Part shown: positions 50,301-63,500 of the stretch, in pieces
Layout of the letters: each line of letters opens with the position of its first letter
Position numbering within the stretch: position 1 is the stretch's first letter
The notes under the pieces: generated by a model
The model's input: only the letters and a program-made list of their open reading frames with translations
Told to the model about the DNA's origin: nothing
Database searches by the model: none
Made by a program: the position numbers and the translations under genes
Assembly: GCA_021442155.1 (NCBI GenBank)
Contig: CM038215.1
Location: forward strand, 213,832,982 to 213,896,981
Length of the DNA stretch: 64,000 nucleotides
Direction: 5' to 3'
DNA from: Cymbidium sinense
Taxonomy: Eukaryota > Streptophyta > Magnoliopsida > Asparagales > Orchidaceae

Positions 50301-52915
50301 TTAAGCTTTTGATTTTGGTTCTTTGTGAAGAAAACTTGAACTCAAGGGAGATCAAGTCGTATATATGTGATCTACATGATGTCTTGATAGTTTTGGAAGT
50401 GAAATCAAGTGATTTCAACAATTGGATCGTTAAAAATCATCTCGAATTAACAGATGGCTCTCAGCTTTCGCCATCACTGAAGGAGATGAAATATTTGTCA
50501 TTTGTTCTTTCTATTTGGAATGAACAGCCGAGATTTTACTGGATGAATGGATTAAAACCCCTATAGGAAACCTACAAAAGCATCTAACCCATCTGATCAT
50601 TGATCGGATAGCCGTCTGATCATCTGGATGAATGGTGTGGCATGGATGAATGGCATGGCATCACATGTAAAGCGGCACCATGTCGACGCCATGTGGTGCT
50701 GATGTGGTTAAAGATAAAAATTGAGATTTTCAATCTTAAAAATTACAAAAAATCGTAAAAACAATTCAAAAAATAATCATAATAAATCAAATATTAAGCC
50801 AAAAGATCTAATTAAAAGTTCTATATATTCATCTTAATGAGAAGAATCCATTAAAATTAAAATCCCCAAATTTTGTGGAGTGGCTTTTTGATTAATTTGG
50901 GTTTAAATGAAAATTTTCAAACCTAAAGTAATCTTATTCCATTAATCTTAATGATTCGAAACTTTGGGGAACTAAAATTGATGATAAAATATACCATAGA
51001 GAAAATTTTTATCATTTATTTCAAAATAAATTAGGAGATATTGAATTTTCAATCCCAACACCTAATTTTAATGAAATAAAAAATAGTAATTAAAGAAAAT
51101 TATGAAAAATCATAGAAATAACTTAAATTATAAAAAAAACACCCTAATAAATTTTAATACATCATTGAAACTCCCTTGAAACTTAATAAAACACAAAATC
51201 ACCCAATTTAATGATTAATTGAATTAATTAATTTAAATATTCCGCATGAACTTTAAAAAATATGGTAAATCAATCAAAATTTTAAAAATTATGAATAAAC
51301 CCTTTATGGAAACATCTTCTAGAGAGGAATTCAAGAAAATTAAAACCCCTAAGTAATTTCTTATAAATTAAGATTTATTTGGGTTTTAATAAAATAATAT
51401 AAACCTTAATTAAAGACAAATTATATCTTTGATCAAGATGAAATTTTAGGAAAATTGAATTGGCAAGGAACCTTATTTTTCATAAAAATTTCATACCCAA
51501 TTGACTTTTATATTAAGAATTATTAAATTTCCAGACCTCTAGGTCAATATAAGTGAAATAATAAATCACTAAATTATAAAATTTTATAAAATTTATAAAA
51601 TAATTTTCAAACATTATAATATATATTAGAATATTTGAAGAAAACTTCCAAATAATCTGAAAGCAAAGAGACTTAATTAAACATAAACTTGGTGGTTTAA
51701 TATTAAGGATACTACAAAAAAAAAGTATGAAATTCAATTAAACTTCAAAGTTAATAATTCAATAAATGATCATAAACTCACTAATAAACTAAAATGTAAA
51801 ATACATCAATCTCTGAAGTTATGAATCTATTAATGTCATTTAAATCAAAAGTACAAAGTAAAGATGAATGCAAATAAACTTAATAAGCATGAATTGTTTA
51901 AACCTAAATGACATAAGCATTAAAATAAATTACAATGTGTTAAAGAACATCAATTCTTAGTCTTCTTAGATCAAAATAGTAATCACACTAAATCAAATAA
52001 TTAGAAAAACCTTTCTAAAATAATAAAGATATTACTTCATTGAAAGATAATTGGAAATAATTGAATCTTTTTAGTTAAATTCAAAAGACATAAATGCTAA
52101 TAAAATCATAACTTGAAATGAACCATTTTAATTTAAACTCATTAATAAATATAAGAATATTAATGAAATAAATAAATAAAAATAAAATAAATTAAGACAA
52201 AACTTAAGCATACCAATTGAAAATAAAACAAATAAATTATAAATTTAAAATCTAATGAAATGATGACATCTTAATTTGGTAATTTAAGTTTAAAATTTAA
52301 GTTCATTAAAGTTAATGAAATAAACATAAACATAAAAGAAACATTAATCAACAAATCAAATTAATCTAAAACCAAAATTAAATGGATATGGAAATAAAAA
52401 TGAAAGATAAATTAAAGTAAATTACAATAACATAAATATTAACATAATAATTGAACTTGAGTAATCTAAGTTAAATGAATAATACAAATCTAACTAGATG
52501 AAATAAAAAATCAAATTATAAAACCCAAACTATAACAATAAATGAATTAAATTTAAAGTGAAAACCAATTCAAATTAAAGTATAATAACATAAATAATTC
52601 TTAATTGAATTTTATTGAAGAGACATACTTTAAAGAAACAAAACCAAATTAAAATGTGATCAATCAAATAAAAGAAAGAACAAATGGATAGAGAGAAGAA
52701 TTCAAAATAACAATTAAGACATTCATCAAATTAAGCTTATATTAAATCAAATCATCTAAATAAATTCAAAAATAATTAATTAAGATTCTTAAGATCTTAG
52801 TTAGACCTTCGGAATGAATCATCTCTTTAAGGTGAAAGCATCATTCTATTAAGATTTAAGATATTGAATAGAATGGATTCCACCCAAAATAGAACGTATT
52901 GTATTTTTCATTCTT

Positions 52916-52933
52916 GACCACTTAATCTCATCT
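52916..52933 (+). repeat. LINE target-site duplication, left
   Basis: 'gaccacttaatctcatct' flanks the LINE on the left and recurs exactly at 56074-56091. The undisturbed site is recoverable from LTR D near 61870. Confidence 0.92.
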
Positions 52934-53201
52934 AAACACTACCATTGTCGGTCCCAAGTACGGATGTAAAAAGTGGAGGGTTGCGATAGGCAGTCAACAG
53001 CCAGCGTAAAACTTGTTAGAATAATCATGACATGAATCCTTTAAACATTGTGTTAATGCTAGGGCATCCCCTGGAAGTGACACGTTGTATGGCCTGAATA
53101 CAGTAAAAAGTGTGTAAGAGCCGTTGCATTGATGCCAGGGTGCAGTGTTAATTAAGCAAGGGTTCCCACATTATGGACGGATGTGGGCAAAGAAGTTAGT
53201 C

Positions 53202-53950
53202 CATGAAACTAGAATTAGGTTAGAAACTTGAAATATAGCTACTCTTACAGATAAATTAATGGAATTAATAGATATTATGGTTCAAAGGAAGATAAATATT
53301 TTATGTGTTCAAGAAACTAAATGGGTTTGGGAGAAAACCAAAGAGATTGATAGTTTAAGTTTTAAACTTTGGTTTTTAAGTAGAAGTCGAATTAGAGAAA
53401 GGCATAGGTGTGATTATAAATAAATGTTTGAAGGATAATGTTATAAATATTAATAGATGTGGAGATAGAATTATAGCTTTAAAGATTATTGTTGATACTA
53501 AGATTATCAATGTTATAAGTGTTTATGCTCCTCAAGTAGGTTTAGTTGTATGCTCAAAAGAAAAATTTTGGAATGAATTAGATGGATTAATATAAAAGAT
53601 TCCTCTTGAAGAAAAAGTATTTATTGGAGGAGATTTAAATGGACATGTTGGTAAAGTGGTAGAAGATTTTAAAAGTATTCATGATGGTTATGGATTTGGA
53701 GTAACTAATGAAGAAGGGAGAACTATATTAGATTTTGCTTTAGCATTCATGATGGTTATGGACATGTTGCTAATACTTTATTTAAGAAAAGAGATGAGCA
53801 TATTATTACTTATAAAAATGGATCTAGTAAAACATAGATTAATTATTTTCTAATAAAAAATAGACTGTTTAGTTTGTAAAGATTGTAAGGTCATTCCAAG
53901 TGAAAGTTTAAATACCCAACATTGATTATTAGTCTTAGATTTTAAGATGA
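53202..53950 (+). pseudogene. LINE endonuclease domain, decayed
   Basis: The apurinic-type endonuclease nicks the target DNA. Readable blocks: RLET-NIATLTDKLMELIDIM (53205-53265) and INILCVQETKW (53290-53325), with the catalytic E of QETKW. A frameshift lies near 53395, then GVIINKCLKDNVIN (53407-53450). DRIIALKIIVDTKIINVISVYAPQ (53467-53540) and VFIGGDLNGHVGK (53617-53655), with the D and N of GDLNGH kept, follow. A reading of KRDEHIITYKNGSSKT lies near 53790 after another frameshift. The expected Q/IDY and H of the last motif are damaged ('IDYFLIKN', 'LNTQH-LL'). Short frames at 53410-53595, 53656-53853 and 53962-54400 are pieces of this protein and the linker. Confidence 0.85.
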
Positions 53951-54589
53951 AAGATTGAAAGATGAAAAATAAATCAAATTATTATCCTAGGATTAGATGG
54001 GGGCACTTAAAGAACACTAATAAAAATATTTTTAAGAGCAAGCTACAAGAGCTTAGAATTTGGGATGTTCATAAGGAAGCTAATGTTATGTTGAAAAAAG
54101 TAGTGAGTGAAATTAAGCAAGTTGCTAAAAATGTGCTTGGAGAATCAAAAGAAAAAACTTATTTTAATAAAAAATAGTTGGTGGTGGAGTCAGAAGGTGC
54201 AAGATAAGATAAAAAATAAAAAGTATTGTTATAAAACTTGGTTTAGATGTAAAAACTCAAAGAATTGGGAAAAATATAAAGTGGCATGTAGAGATTCTAA
54301 GAAAGTAATATATGATGCAAAAAATTTAGCTTTTAGTGATTTATACAATAGATTAGATACTAAAGAAGGTGAAAGATGTATATATAAGTTAGCTAACTAA
54401 AGAGATAGGAGAAGTAAAGATCTTGCTCAAGTGAAAATCATAAAGTGCTTTTCTTAGAAAAGGATATTGAAACTAGGTAGATGAGATATTTTGATAAACT
54501 TTTCAATGAATGATCTAAAAATATGATTGATTTTGGCAACTTTAATACCCTAAACAAAAATAGAGAATTTTTTTTATCATTGTATTAGT

Positions 54590-55765
54590 AAATCTGAAGT
54601 TAGAGAAGCTTTAAAGAATATGAAATGTGGAAAAATAATAGGACCTGATGATATTCCAATAGAAGTGTGGAAATGTTTAGGAGATCAAGGAATTTCTTGG
54701 CTTACAAATCTTTTTAATGTTATTTTAAAGACTAAAAAGTTATCAGATTAGTGGAGAAAGAGTTTGTTGGTTCCTATATTTAAGAAAAAAGGTGATGCAC
54801 AAGAGTGTGAAAATTATAGAGGAATTAAGTTAATGTGTCATACATTAAAATTATGTGAGAGAGTAATTGAGCATAGGTTAAGATGTGATACAAAGTTTCT
54901 CTCAGTTTGGTTTCATGCGGGTAGATCTACTATGGATGATATACATTTGTTAAGAGGTTTGATGGAGAAGTATAGAGAAAGCAAGGAGGATCTACATATG
55001 ATATTGATTTATTTAGAGAAAGCTTATGATAAAGTTTCAAGAGATGTTCTTTGGAGAGTTCTAGAAAAGAAAGGAGTTGATATTGGTTATATCCAAATCA
55101 TTAAGGATATGTATACTAGAGTTGTTACTTGTGTCCAAACACAAAGAGGATTGACAAAATATTTTCCAATTTCTGTTGGATTACATCAAGGATCAGCTTT
55201 AAGCCCTTATCTTTTTACTTTAGTTATGGATTTTCTTACTAGGCATTTACAGGAAGATGTACCTTGGTGTATGCTTTTTACTGATGACATTATTCTTGTT
55301 GATCAGACTAGAGAGGGAATCCAAGAGAAACTTGATTTATGGAGGTCAACCTTAGAGTCTAAAAGATTTCATTTAAGTAGATCTAAAAATTGAATATATG
55401 GAGTGTAATTTTAGTTGTAGAAGTTATAGTGGTAGTGTTGTGACATTTGGTGAACAAGTCATTAAAAAGAGTGAGCGATTTAGATATTTAGGCTATATTG
55501 TTTAAAATGATGGTAAAATAGATGGAGATGTTATTAGTAGAATTCAAGTTGGATGGTTGAAGTGGAGGAATTCATCTGGCCTATTGTGTGATAGAAAAGT
55601 ACCACTTAAACTTAAGGGAAAATTTTATAAGATTGTGGTAAGACCTATAAAGATTTATGGTGCAGAATGTTGGCCAATAAAAGAGAAGCATGAGAGTAAG
55701 TTAAGTGTTGCAAAGACGAGGATGCTCAAGTGGATGAGTGACTTTTCTCATAGAGATTAAATGTG
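54590..55765 (+). pseudogene. LINE reverse transcriptase and C-terminal region
   Basis: The RT copies element RNA at the nicked target. Blocks: SEVREALKNMKCGKIIGPDDIPIEVWK (54595-54670), then the 209-codon open frame 54764-55393. That frame has [19 protein letters not shown], the RVIEHRLR block, and a [14 protein letters not shown] block. In the motif A block the catalytic D of IDLEKAYD is Y (codon 55010-55012). [18 protein letters not shown] and [11 protein letters not shown] follow; the FADD box is FTDD, with both aspartates kept. After a stop at 55391, the C-terminal part continues in another frame (ECNFSCRSYSG; RFRYLGYIV; 55557-55760 [13 protein letters not shown] to RMLKWMSDF). It is inactive by the D-to-Y change, a missing FG motif ('[12 protein letters not shown]') and stops. 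Confidence 0.92.
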
Positions 55766-56073
55766 AAATGAGTATGTTTGGGAAAAGTTGGAGTAGCTCC
55801 AATGGCAGATAAGATTAGGGAGAGTCACCGTAGATGATTTGGCTACATAAAGCATCGGCCGTCCAATGACCCGGTTAGGAGAGTAGATGCATTAGATTTT
55901 CCTTATGTTAAGAAAGGTAGATGTAGACCTAAAAAGACATGGTTAAGATGTATAAAAATTGACCATAGTACACTTGAATTAAATGAGAATTTGACACATA
56001 ATAGGACACAATGGAGACAAAGGATCCATGTAGCTGACCCCACTTAGTGGAATAAAGACTTGTTGTTGTTGTT

Positions 56074-56091
56074 GACCACTTAATCTCATCT
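56074..56091 (+). repeat. LINE target-site duplication, right
   Basis: An exact second copy of the 18-bp flank, directly after the (TTG)n tail. LTR C sequence resumes here with 'taacataaaatg', matching LTR D near 61895. Confidence 0.92.
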
Positions 56092-57581
56092 TAACATAAA
56101 ATGCATATAAAATAAAAATGAAATTACAAATAATTAAATCGCCTAAATTGAAACTGCTTGTGGTAAATTAAACCAATTCTAAAACTAAAAGAAGTTAAAA
56201 GAATAAAAATAATAATTTTCATAATTAGCAACATATGGTATATAGTTTAGACACCCAAGATCGCAGGGCTATTGGTCTGAATGAGGTCTTAATACTTTGA
56301 ATCTCTGATATAACAACGACACATACCTATGAAGTGAAATTATGAAAATTAAAAGTATAAAAATCAAATTAAATTAAAATTTGAAAAATCTAAATTAAAA
56401 CTTAAATCTAAAAAAGGCTTAGCAAAGTCTTGCCACACATACCCAATTCCTTCATACACTAGATTATTAGGTCACGGACCTTAGACTTAAGTTAGGACAA
56501 TCTGTGATATTCTATGATATTTTATGATGTGATATATTTTTCTTATTTTGAGATGTACTATTTTAGACTAGATATCTAGGATTGTTTGCCCATTAGACTG
56601 GATGGTAGAACTTTCTTTTTAGAACTAATGCTATCTTTTGCAGGGGGTTGTGCTAAAAGGGACTCCTATCATAAATTATATATAAATGATATTTTCTTGA
56701 AGGTATTCTTAAGTCTCTAAGCATAGTCCAATAAGACAGGTGGGCTTAGCAACAAACTAATTCTAAGCTTGTATGTTTGCAAATATAATTACTGATGTGT
56801 TGTCTGTATTTTCTTGGCATTTTTTTTGGAGAGCTTAGGAATTATTTTTGGATTAAAAATATAATTTGAGTTTAGAATTAGGTTAGGATCTATGAGGTCT
56901 AGGAATAGTAGGAGCTGATCCTAACAACAGATGGGTGCAGAGGTCTTCTATGAAGCCCAATGGAGGTCCTTCAAGAAAGAGATGATCCTGTAAAGAAGAT
57001 CCTCATATATCTAAACTTGTAGTTCTAGGCCGGATTGTATAAGGGAAGAGCTCGGCTAACTATTTTCTCTTTCTTTTGGGGTGTATAGCAGTACTTGGTT
57101 GCATTGACCTTTCTTTATTTCAAATTGGATTGACTTATTTTGGGTGCACAATAGAATCAACATGCTTTTCTAGATTTCTTTATGTGTTGTGCTTTCTATG
57201 ATGATTGCCTAGATGATTAAGCTCTTAGGAAAATTAACTTTTCTACCCAACTTAAATCTAAACAACTTAAACAAAAATAAGGAAACTTGAAACTACACAT
57301 AAATTAAAGACTTAGGAATAACTCAAAATTAATTAGAAATATCTAGCTTTTATGAACTATGCTAGCATATTATTGTAACTCCATGAATTGGGCACTTCAT
57401 CCATTACACATAAGGGGCATCTGACCTTTAAGGATGGCCACCTTCTTTGGGAAGTCTGTCTTCTCTTCTTAATTTGACCCATGATCACTTTTAATTGCAT
57501 GTCATTTAGGAATAATGTCTTAAATGAATTGTGAGTCAAAATATCTAAAAGTTGAAAAATGTGCATTTGTTAGGAGCAAAT

Positions 57582-60500
57582 TTTTGACCTCATTTTTGGA
57601 TGAGGTTAATATTTCTTCCAAACTTATTAATCAGGATACCTAATCTTAGAATAGGAAAACCCTAGTTAAGCACATAGGACTCTACACTTAGTGAGCTAAT
57701 GCATCCTCCTTAGTTTGATCCAACTTAATGGGATTAGTTAGATTCAACCCAAATCTACAACCTAAATATACACCACCCCAAATTTGAAATTAAGTAAGCT
57801 TAGATTAAGGTTTAATTAGGGAACTAAAACTAATTACCTTATTAAGCTAAGAATCATAAAAACCTAAAGATATTCAAATTAAATCCAAACAAACCCAAAT
57901 CTAATAAAATTAAAAGGATGAAGCCATGGCATGAAATTAAATAAATCCAAATCCAAACCAAAGGTCAAAAATTGGTCAATCTTTTAGACATGGGGTTGAC
58001 TTATGTGGGATCCACCAATTCAAAGGGAAATCCACCAAAATTTGATCAGATAAAATCATCCTAAATATTCTAAATGATAATATATTCATGCTTAAACATG
58101 AATCTAAAACAAAATAAACCCAATAATACCTTAATTAGGCTAAATAGGTCACTCGACCTAAATAAACCTAAGTGAACTATATTGAGTTAAAATTCAAATT
58201 AAACCATATTTAAGTCAAATTAATTACATGAAATCCCCTAAGGATCATTAGCACACATAGATCAACTAATCATTTGGTCCAATTTACATAAAATGGCCAC
58301 TTGACCTAAATAGATTCAAACTTAACCCAAATTTAACCCATGAAACCAAAATGGGCCAAATTGGGTTTTAAACATTAAATAAATGAAATTGTTTATTCTA
58401 ATGCATTTCAAATTGCTTGGATTAACTCAATTAAAAATTAAATACATTATAATTTAGCCAAATAAACCATTTGACATAATTAAGATTGACCCAAATCGAC
58501 TTGAGTCAAAATGGACTAAACACAAAATTAACACCAACAAACTTCAAATTCCATAAAACCTTTGATTAAATAGTTTATTAATAATTAAGTTAATATAAAC
58601 CAAGCATTGATCTAAAGCTAATCCATCAAGTAAAGCAACTTAGATCAAGCTAATTAAAAAATCTTTAGTGGCATAACTCAAAAAAATTTTGAACCTAATC
58701 TCTAACTAATCCCCTTGGGATGCACTCAAATCCTTCCCAAATTGAATTAGTATTTATTTCCAGCCAACTTTAAGCCATTTAATCAAATCCAAATAGATCC
58801 AAGGTAATAGAATATGTCATGGCAAAGGGAAGATGCATGTAGACAAAACCTCTGAGCCAATACTCTCTATCCCTTGGATCTTCCCATCTCTTTAGCCATA
58901 GGCAAGTGTTAAGTGGCTAGTGAGCCATGTAGCAAACTTCCAAAGTTAGAAATCACCCATAGACAACCAAGAGAAGAAGAAATGAGCATATAGCTCTCAT
59001 CTTCAATATAGAAACCTAAGATAGACATCCTCAAGCAAAATTGATCTTCCAATTACCTTCCCCACCTTGCACGAAGATAAACTAGATCTTTCCCCGATTC
59101 CCTCACTGTTAAGTGGCCTGAGAATGACCAAGGCTGACAAAACTCAAGCCGAGCTTGGTCTAAGAGGTGATCCATAAGGAGGAAATTCAATTCCTTTTGT
59201 ACACAAGCTCCCCACATCATTCCGAAGCTATTGGAGTCAATTCCATTGCCAGAGATTGCCAGAATTAAGGTATGCCATTAACGACCTCTCTAAGCTTTTG
59301 ATTTTGGCAATTCTTAAAAATATTTTGATCTCAAGTGAGATCAAACTATTCAGATCATTATGATTTCATCCACTGATGGTTTGACATCAAAATCGTGTGA
59401 TTTCAATGTTCAAATGGCCAGAAATCATTCGAAAATGATAGAAGGCTCTTGGCTTCCATTGTCGTTGTAGAAGATGAAATCTCTATCATCCATTCCTTTT
59501 ATAAGGAACAGACGGCTAAGATCTAGCTGGATAATTTGATTAAAACCCTTAAGGAGAACTACAGATTTATCAGAGCCGTCTAATCTTTGATCAGATGGCT
59601 AGGAATTAACCAATGTGCACTAACTTTTTAACATGGGATCCATGTGGATCCCACATGACCCAATGTAATGGCGCTATGTTGAAAGTGGCACCATGTCGGA
59701 TCCATGTGGACCCGATGCACTTAAACCAAAAATTTAGGTTTTTCGAATTAAAAAACTATGGAAAATGCTAGAAATTTTAAAAATTCATAGAAAAGTAAAT
59801 ATAAATTCAAAAAATACAAACTTGGGCTCTATGGATTCCTCTTGATGAGGGGAATCCATTAAAATTAAAATTCCCAAATTATATAGGGGCATTTTGATTT
59901 TAATTTTGGTTTGAATGAAAATTTTCAAACCATTATTAAAATGAAATGAAACTTTAGAGAGTTGAAATAAATATTAAGATACACATTAGGTAAAATTTTC
60001 ATAATTTATTTAGTAATTAATCTTATATTTGAAATTTCAAACCCTAAACCTAATTTTTATAAAATAAATTAATAATAAATGAAATAAATTATGGAAAGTG
60101 ATCAAATCAACTAAAATAATCTTAACACATCCTAATGAACAAGAATAAGTCATTGAAACCACTGAAACTTAATGAATCACAAAATCACTCAATTTGGCCA
60201 TTAATTAAATTAATTAATTTAATTAATTAATCTAAATTTAAATAAATTATAATAAATCAACCAAAACCTCCAAAATTATGAATAAAATTTCTTTGGATGC
60301 TTATTCTAGAGGGTAATTAAGGAAAAATAAAACCTTAAATGATCCTCATTAAATTAGGCTTAATTTAGGTTTTAATAAAATACTTAAAATCATAATTACA
60401 CCTTAATTACACATTTAATTGAAATGAAAGTTTAAAAAAATCACTTACTTAAAATTAACTTTTGAAGAATTATCAAATTCTCAAGTCTAGGTCAATTTAA

Positions 60501-63500
60501 ATAAATAATAAATCAAAAAATTATAATAAAATAAAATTCATAAATCAAATCATATATATACTTAAATATAAAATTTTTCAACACCCTAAGTTAAATATTT
60601 GATTATTTATAAACCTAGGGTTTAATAAAATAATAATGAAATGAAGCTTAAGTAAACTTTAATACTAATGTATTTACAAGTAAACAAATTAATGAATTTT
60701 TAGTATACAATCAAATCAATCTAAGAAATGAATCAAGATTAACTTAAATGTATTAGGTTAATATGATTTATATTAATTTAAATTAAATTTGAATGAATTA
60801 AATGAACATAATGAAATGCATAAGTTATAAAATTGGAAATTTGGAAAGCTAAGTCCTTAGCAAGAAATGGATTCAATAAACTTAAGCAAAAATTAAACTT
60901 AAAAAGGAATGAATAGGTTATCATAAAAGGAGAATCTCTCCTAAATTCCATAAGTCATAATTAAGATGAATATATATTAAATCAAAGGATGAAAGGAAAG
61001 TTCTTCTAAAATAATAAAATCATTATTTCAATTAAAGGTAATTGGAAATAATTAGATTCTTTTATTCAAATTTAGAATCATCTGTACTAACTTAAATTAA
61101 TAAAGAAAATAGTAAGTTGAGGATAATTGATTCAATCAAAATCTCATAAGAAAGTAACAACATAAACATACAATTAAATGTAAATATTAACATAAAAAAT
61201 GAATTAAACTTAACTGAAATAAATGCAATGAATTTAACAAAAATAAATAATAAACTAAAAATGAATTCAAACAACATAAACATTAAAACCTAATCAATCT
61301 AAAAGTAAGAAAAATTTCATGTAAAGTCAATCTAATTAAAAGAATTTAAAATTGGAAAGATATAAATCATCATAATCAATAAAGGAAACATGTAAAATAA
61401 ATGAATAATTAATCAAATCAAGAAAATATTAAATATAAAATAAATGATAAAATATAAAATGTCAATAATACAATATTATGACAAAGGAATTAAGTGAATT
61501 ATAATTATAATGATGAATTAAATTTAAAGAAAACCAAACTAAATCATAATAATAAATGAATAAAACTTCAAGTGAAAATCAACTGAAATTAAATCACAAT
61601 AACAATATTATTAATAAAGAAACATACCTTAAAGAAATTGAAACACAAAGCACTAAGTAAGTGAAAAAGAATAAATAAATTTTAAAATAAATGATAAACT
61701 AAATTAATTCAAATCATCTAAATTTAAAAAAAGGATAAATTAAAATACTTAGGATTTTAGTTAGATCATTAGGATGAATCTTTACCTTAGAATAAAGATA
61801 TCATCCTATTAGGATTTAAGATGTTGAATAGAATATGTTTCACGCAAAAGTGGAACTTATTTTATTCATCATTCTTGAAAATTTAAATTTCACTTTAACA
61901 TAATAAAATGAATCTAAATTGAAAACAAGAATCAATAAATTATTAAATTATTTGAATAGAAACCATCCAAATATTAATAAAGAAACACTCAAATACAAAA
62001 TTGAAATTGGAATCCAAAAGCCTAGTAATGTCTTGCCACACAAACCCATTTTCTTCACACACTAGAATAATTGGCTAAGGATTCTAAAAGCTAGGTTCTG
62101 ATTTTCGTGATATTATGATGATGTTGAAATGTGAAATGTCATTTTATTATTTTGTGGTGTACTGTTTTAGACTGGATGGTTAAGATTGATTGTCGTTAGT
62201 CTGGATGATAGGATGTTATTCTTAAAATTAACATTATCTTCTGCAAGGGACTGTGCTAAAAGGGACTGCCATCTAATAAATTTATAAAAGTATTGTTTGC
62301 TTGCAGGTGCTAAATAGTTCCTTAGCAAAGCCTAATATGATATGTGGACTTGGCAAGTAATGAATGTTAAGCTCATATGTTTGTAAAATATAATTGTTGT
62401 GTTTTTTTTTTTTTTCCTAACATTTGTATTATAGGGCTAAGAATTTATTTTTGAATTTAAAAATGTAAATTTTAGCTTAGAATTATGTTAGGATTTATAG
62501 TGTCTAGGATTAGCAGGAGCTAACCCTACCAAGAGATGGTGTAGAGGTCCCCTATGAAGCCCAATGGAGGTCCCTGAAGAAGGAGATAAGGCCAATAGAT
62601 CTAAACTTGTAGTTATAGGCTAAATATAAGAGCGAGCTACTTGATTTGCTCTTTCTTCTGGGGTGTATAGTAGTACCTAGATGCATTGGCATTTCTTTTA
62701 ATTAAAATTGGCTTGATTTATTTTGGGTGTGCAATAGAATTAATCTACTTTTTTAGGTTTCTTTCTATGTTATGTTTTCTGTGATGACTGTCTGGATGTT
62801 GGCTCATAAAAAAGAAAATTTAAACCCAATTAAATCTAATCAACTCAAACACAAAAATTATGAAATTCAAAACCTCACATAAACTAAAGCCCTAGGAATA
62901 ACTTAAAATTAATTAGAAATAATTAGCTCTCGAAAATCATGCAATCATATTGCTCTCAACTCTTGAATTGGACACTTCACCTGTTGCACATAAGGGGCAT
63001 CTAATTAGTGAGGATGATCGCCTTCTTGGGAAACTCTGCTTTCCATTATTAATTTGGCCCATGACTTTCTTCTAATTACATACCATGTAGGCATAAATTG
63101 CATCCCATGGGCTAAAATAATTATTGAGTCAAATTGTATAAAAGATGAAAAATGTATATTAGTTAGTGCATTTCTTACCCTACATGATCTTAGAGATTAT
63201 GAAGTGAGTCTAGGTTCTTAGATTCATTTCTTAAAAATACAATAGCCTAGCCATCTTGCATAGATAATACTTGGAGACATGAATTTAAAATGTGCTTAGT
63301 TGGTGTTAGTTGGCAACCCCATCAGGTGAGTTGTAAGTTTAAAAGAGTCAGGGATATGTTAGTTCCCTCAAGTGAGAGGAATGATCGATAATTCTCAAAA
63401 TGGAACTAGGTGGAGCATCTAACTTAGGTTAGAAGCATATATAGACTTAAGTTCTAAAGCATCCTCCTTGTATTAAGTTTTCAACCCTAAGTATTTATGT

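Larger units (their letters stand above)
52934..56073 (+). mobile_element. Near full-length RTE-clade LINE (about 3.14 kb)
   Basis: The element begins near 'cattgtcggtcccaagtacgg', has a short 5' untranslated region, an endonuclease-RT protein remnant, and ends 'gtggaataaagac' plus a (TTG)n tail, the usual end of plant RTE-type LINEs. An 18-bp exact target-site duplication brackets it. The length is near the 3.2-3.3 kb usual for the clade, so it is 5'-complete or nearly so. The exact duplication suggests it is younger than its LTR host, though its frame has many stops. Confidence 0.9.
48637..57577 (+). mobile_element. Ogre-like LTR, copy C, containing a LINE
   Basis: The LTR starts TGTTGACCTCATTTCTGG and is oriented on the plus strand. 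It contains the GGTCAA domain (49040-49560), a GC-richer section (50050-50700), the LINE at 52934-56073, and then the 'taggagctgatcctaac' and 'ggggtgtatagcagtac' blocks (56900-57100). LTR sequence without the LINE is about 5.8 kb. It ends abruptly near 57573, in a place that matches about 63165 of copy D, so its last part (more than 0.9 kb) is missing here or lies beyond D. The frames at 50091-50282, 50309-50566, 51513-51737 and 57357-57566 show no family match. Confidence 0.8.

Noticed and set aside
50091..50566. Two adjacent frames (63 and 85 codons) in a GC-richer part of LTR C
   Set aside because: I considered an LTR-encoded or host exon pair, but the collinear parts of A, B and D do not keep them open and no family is recognised.
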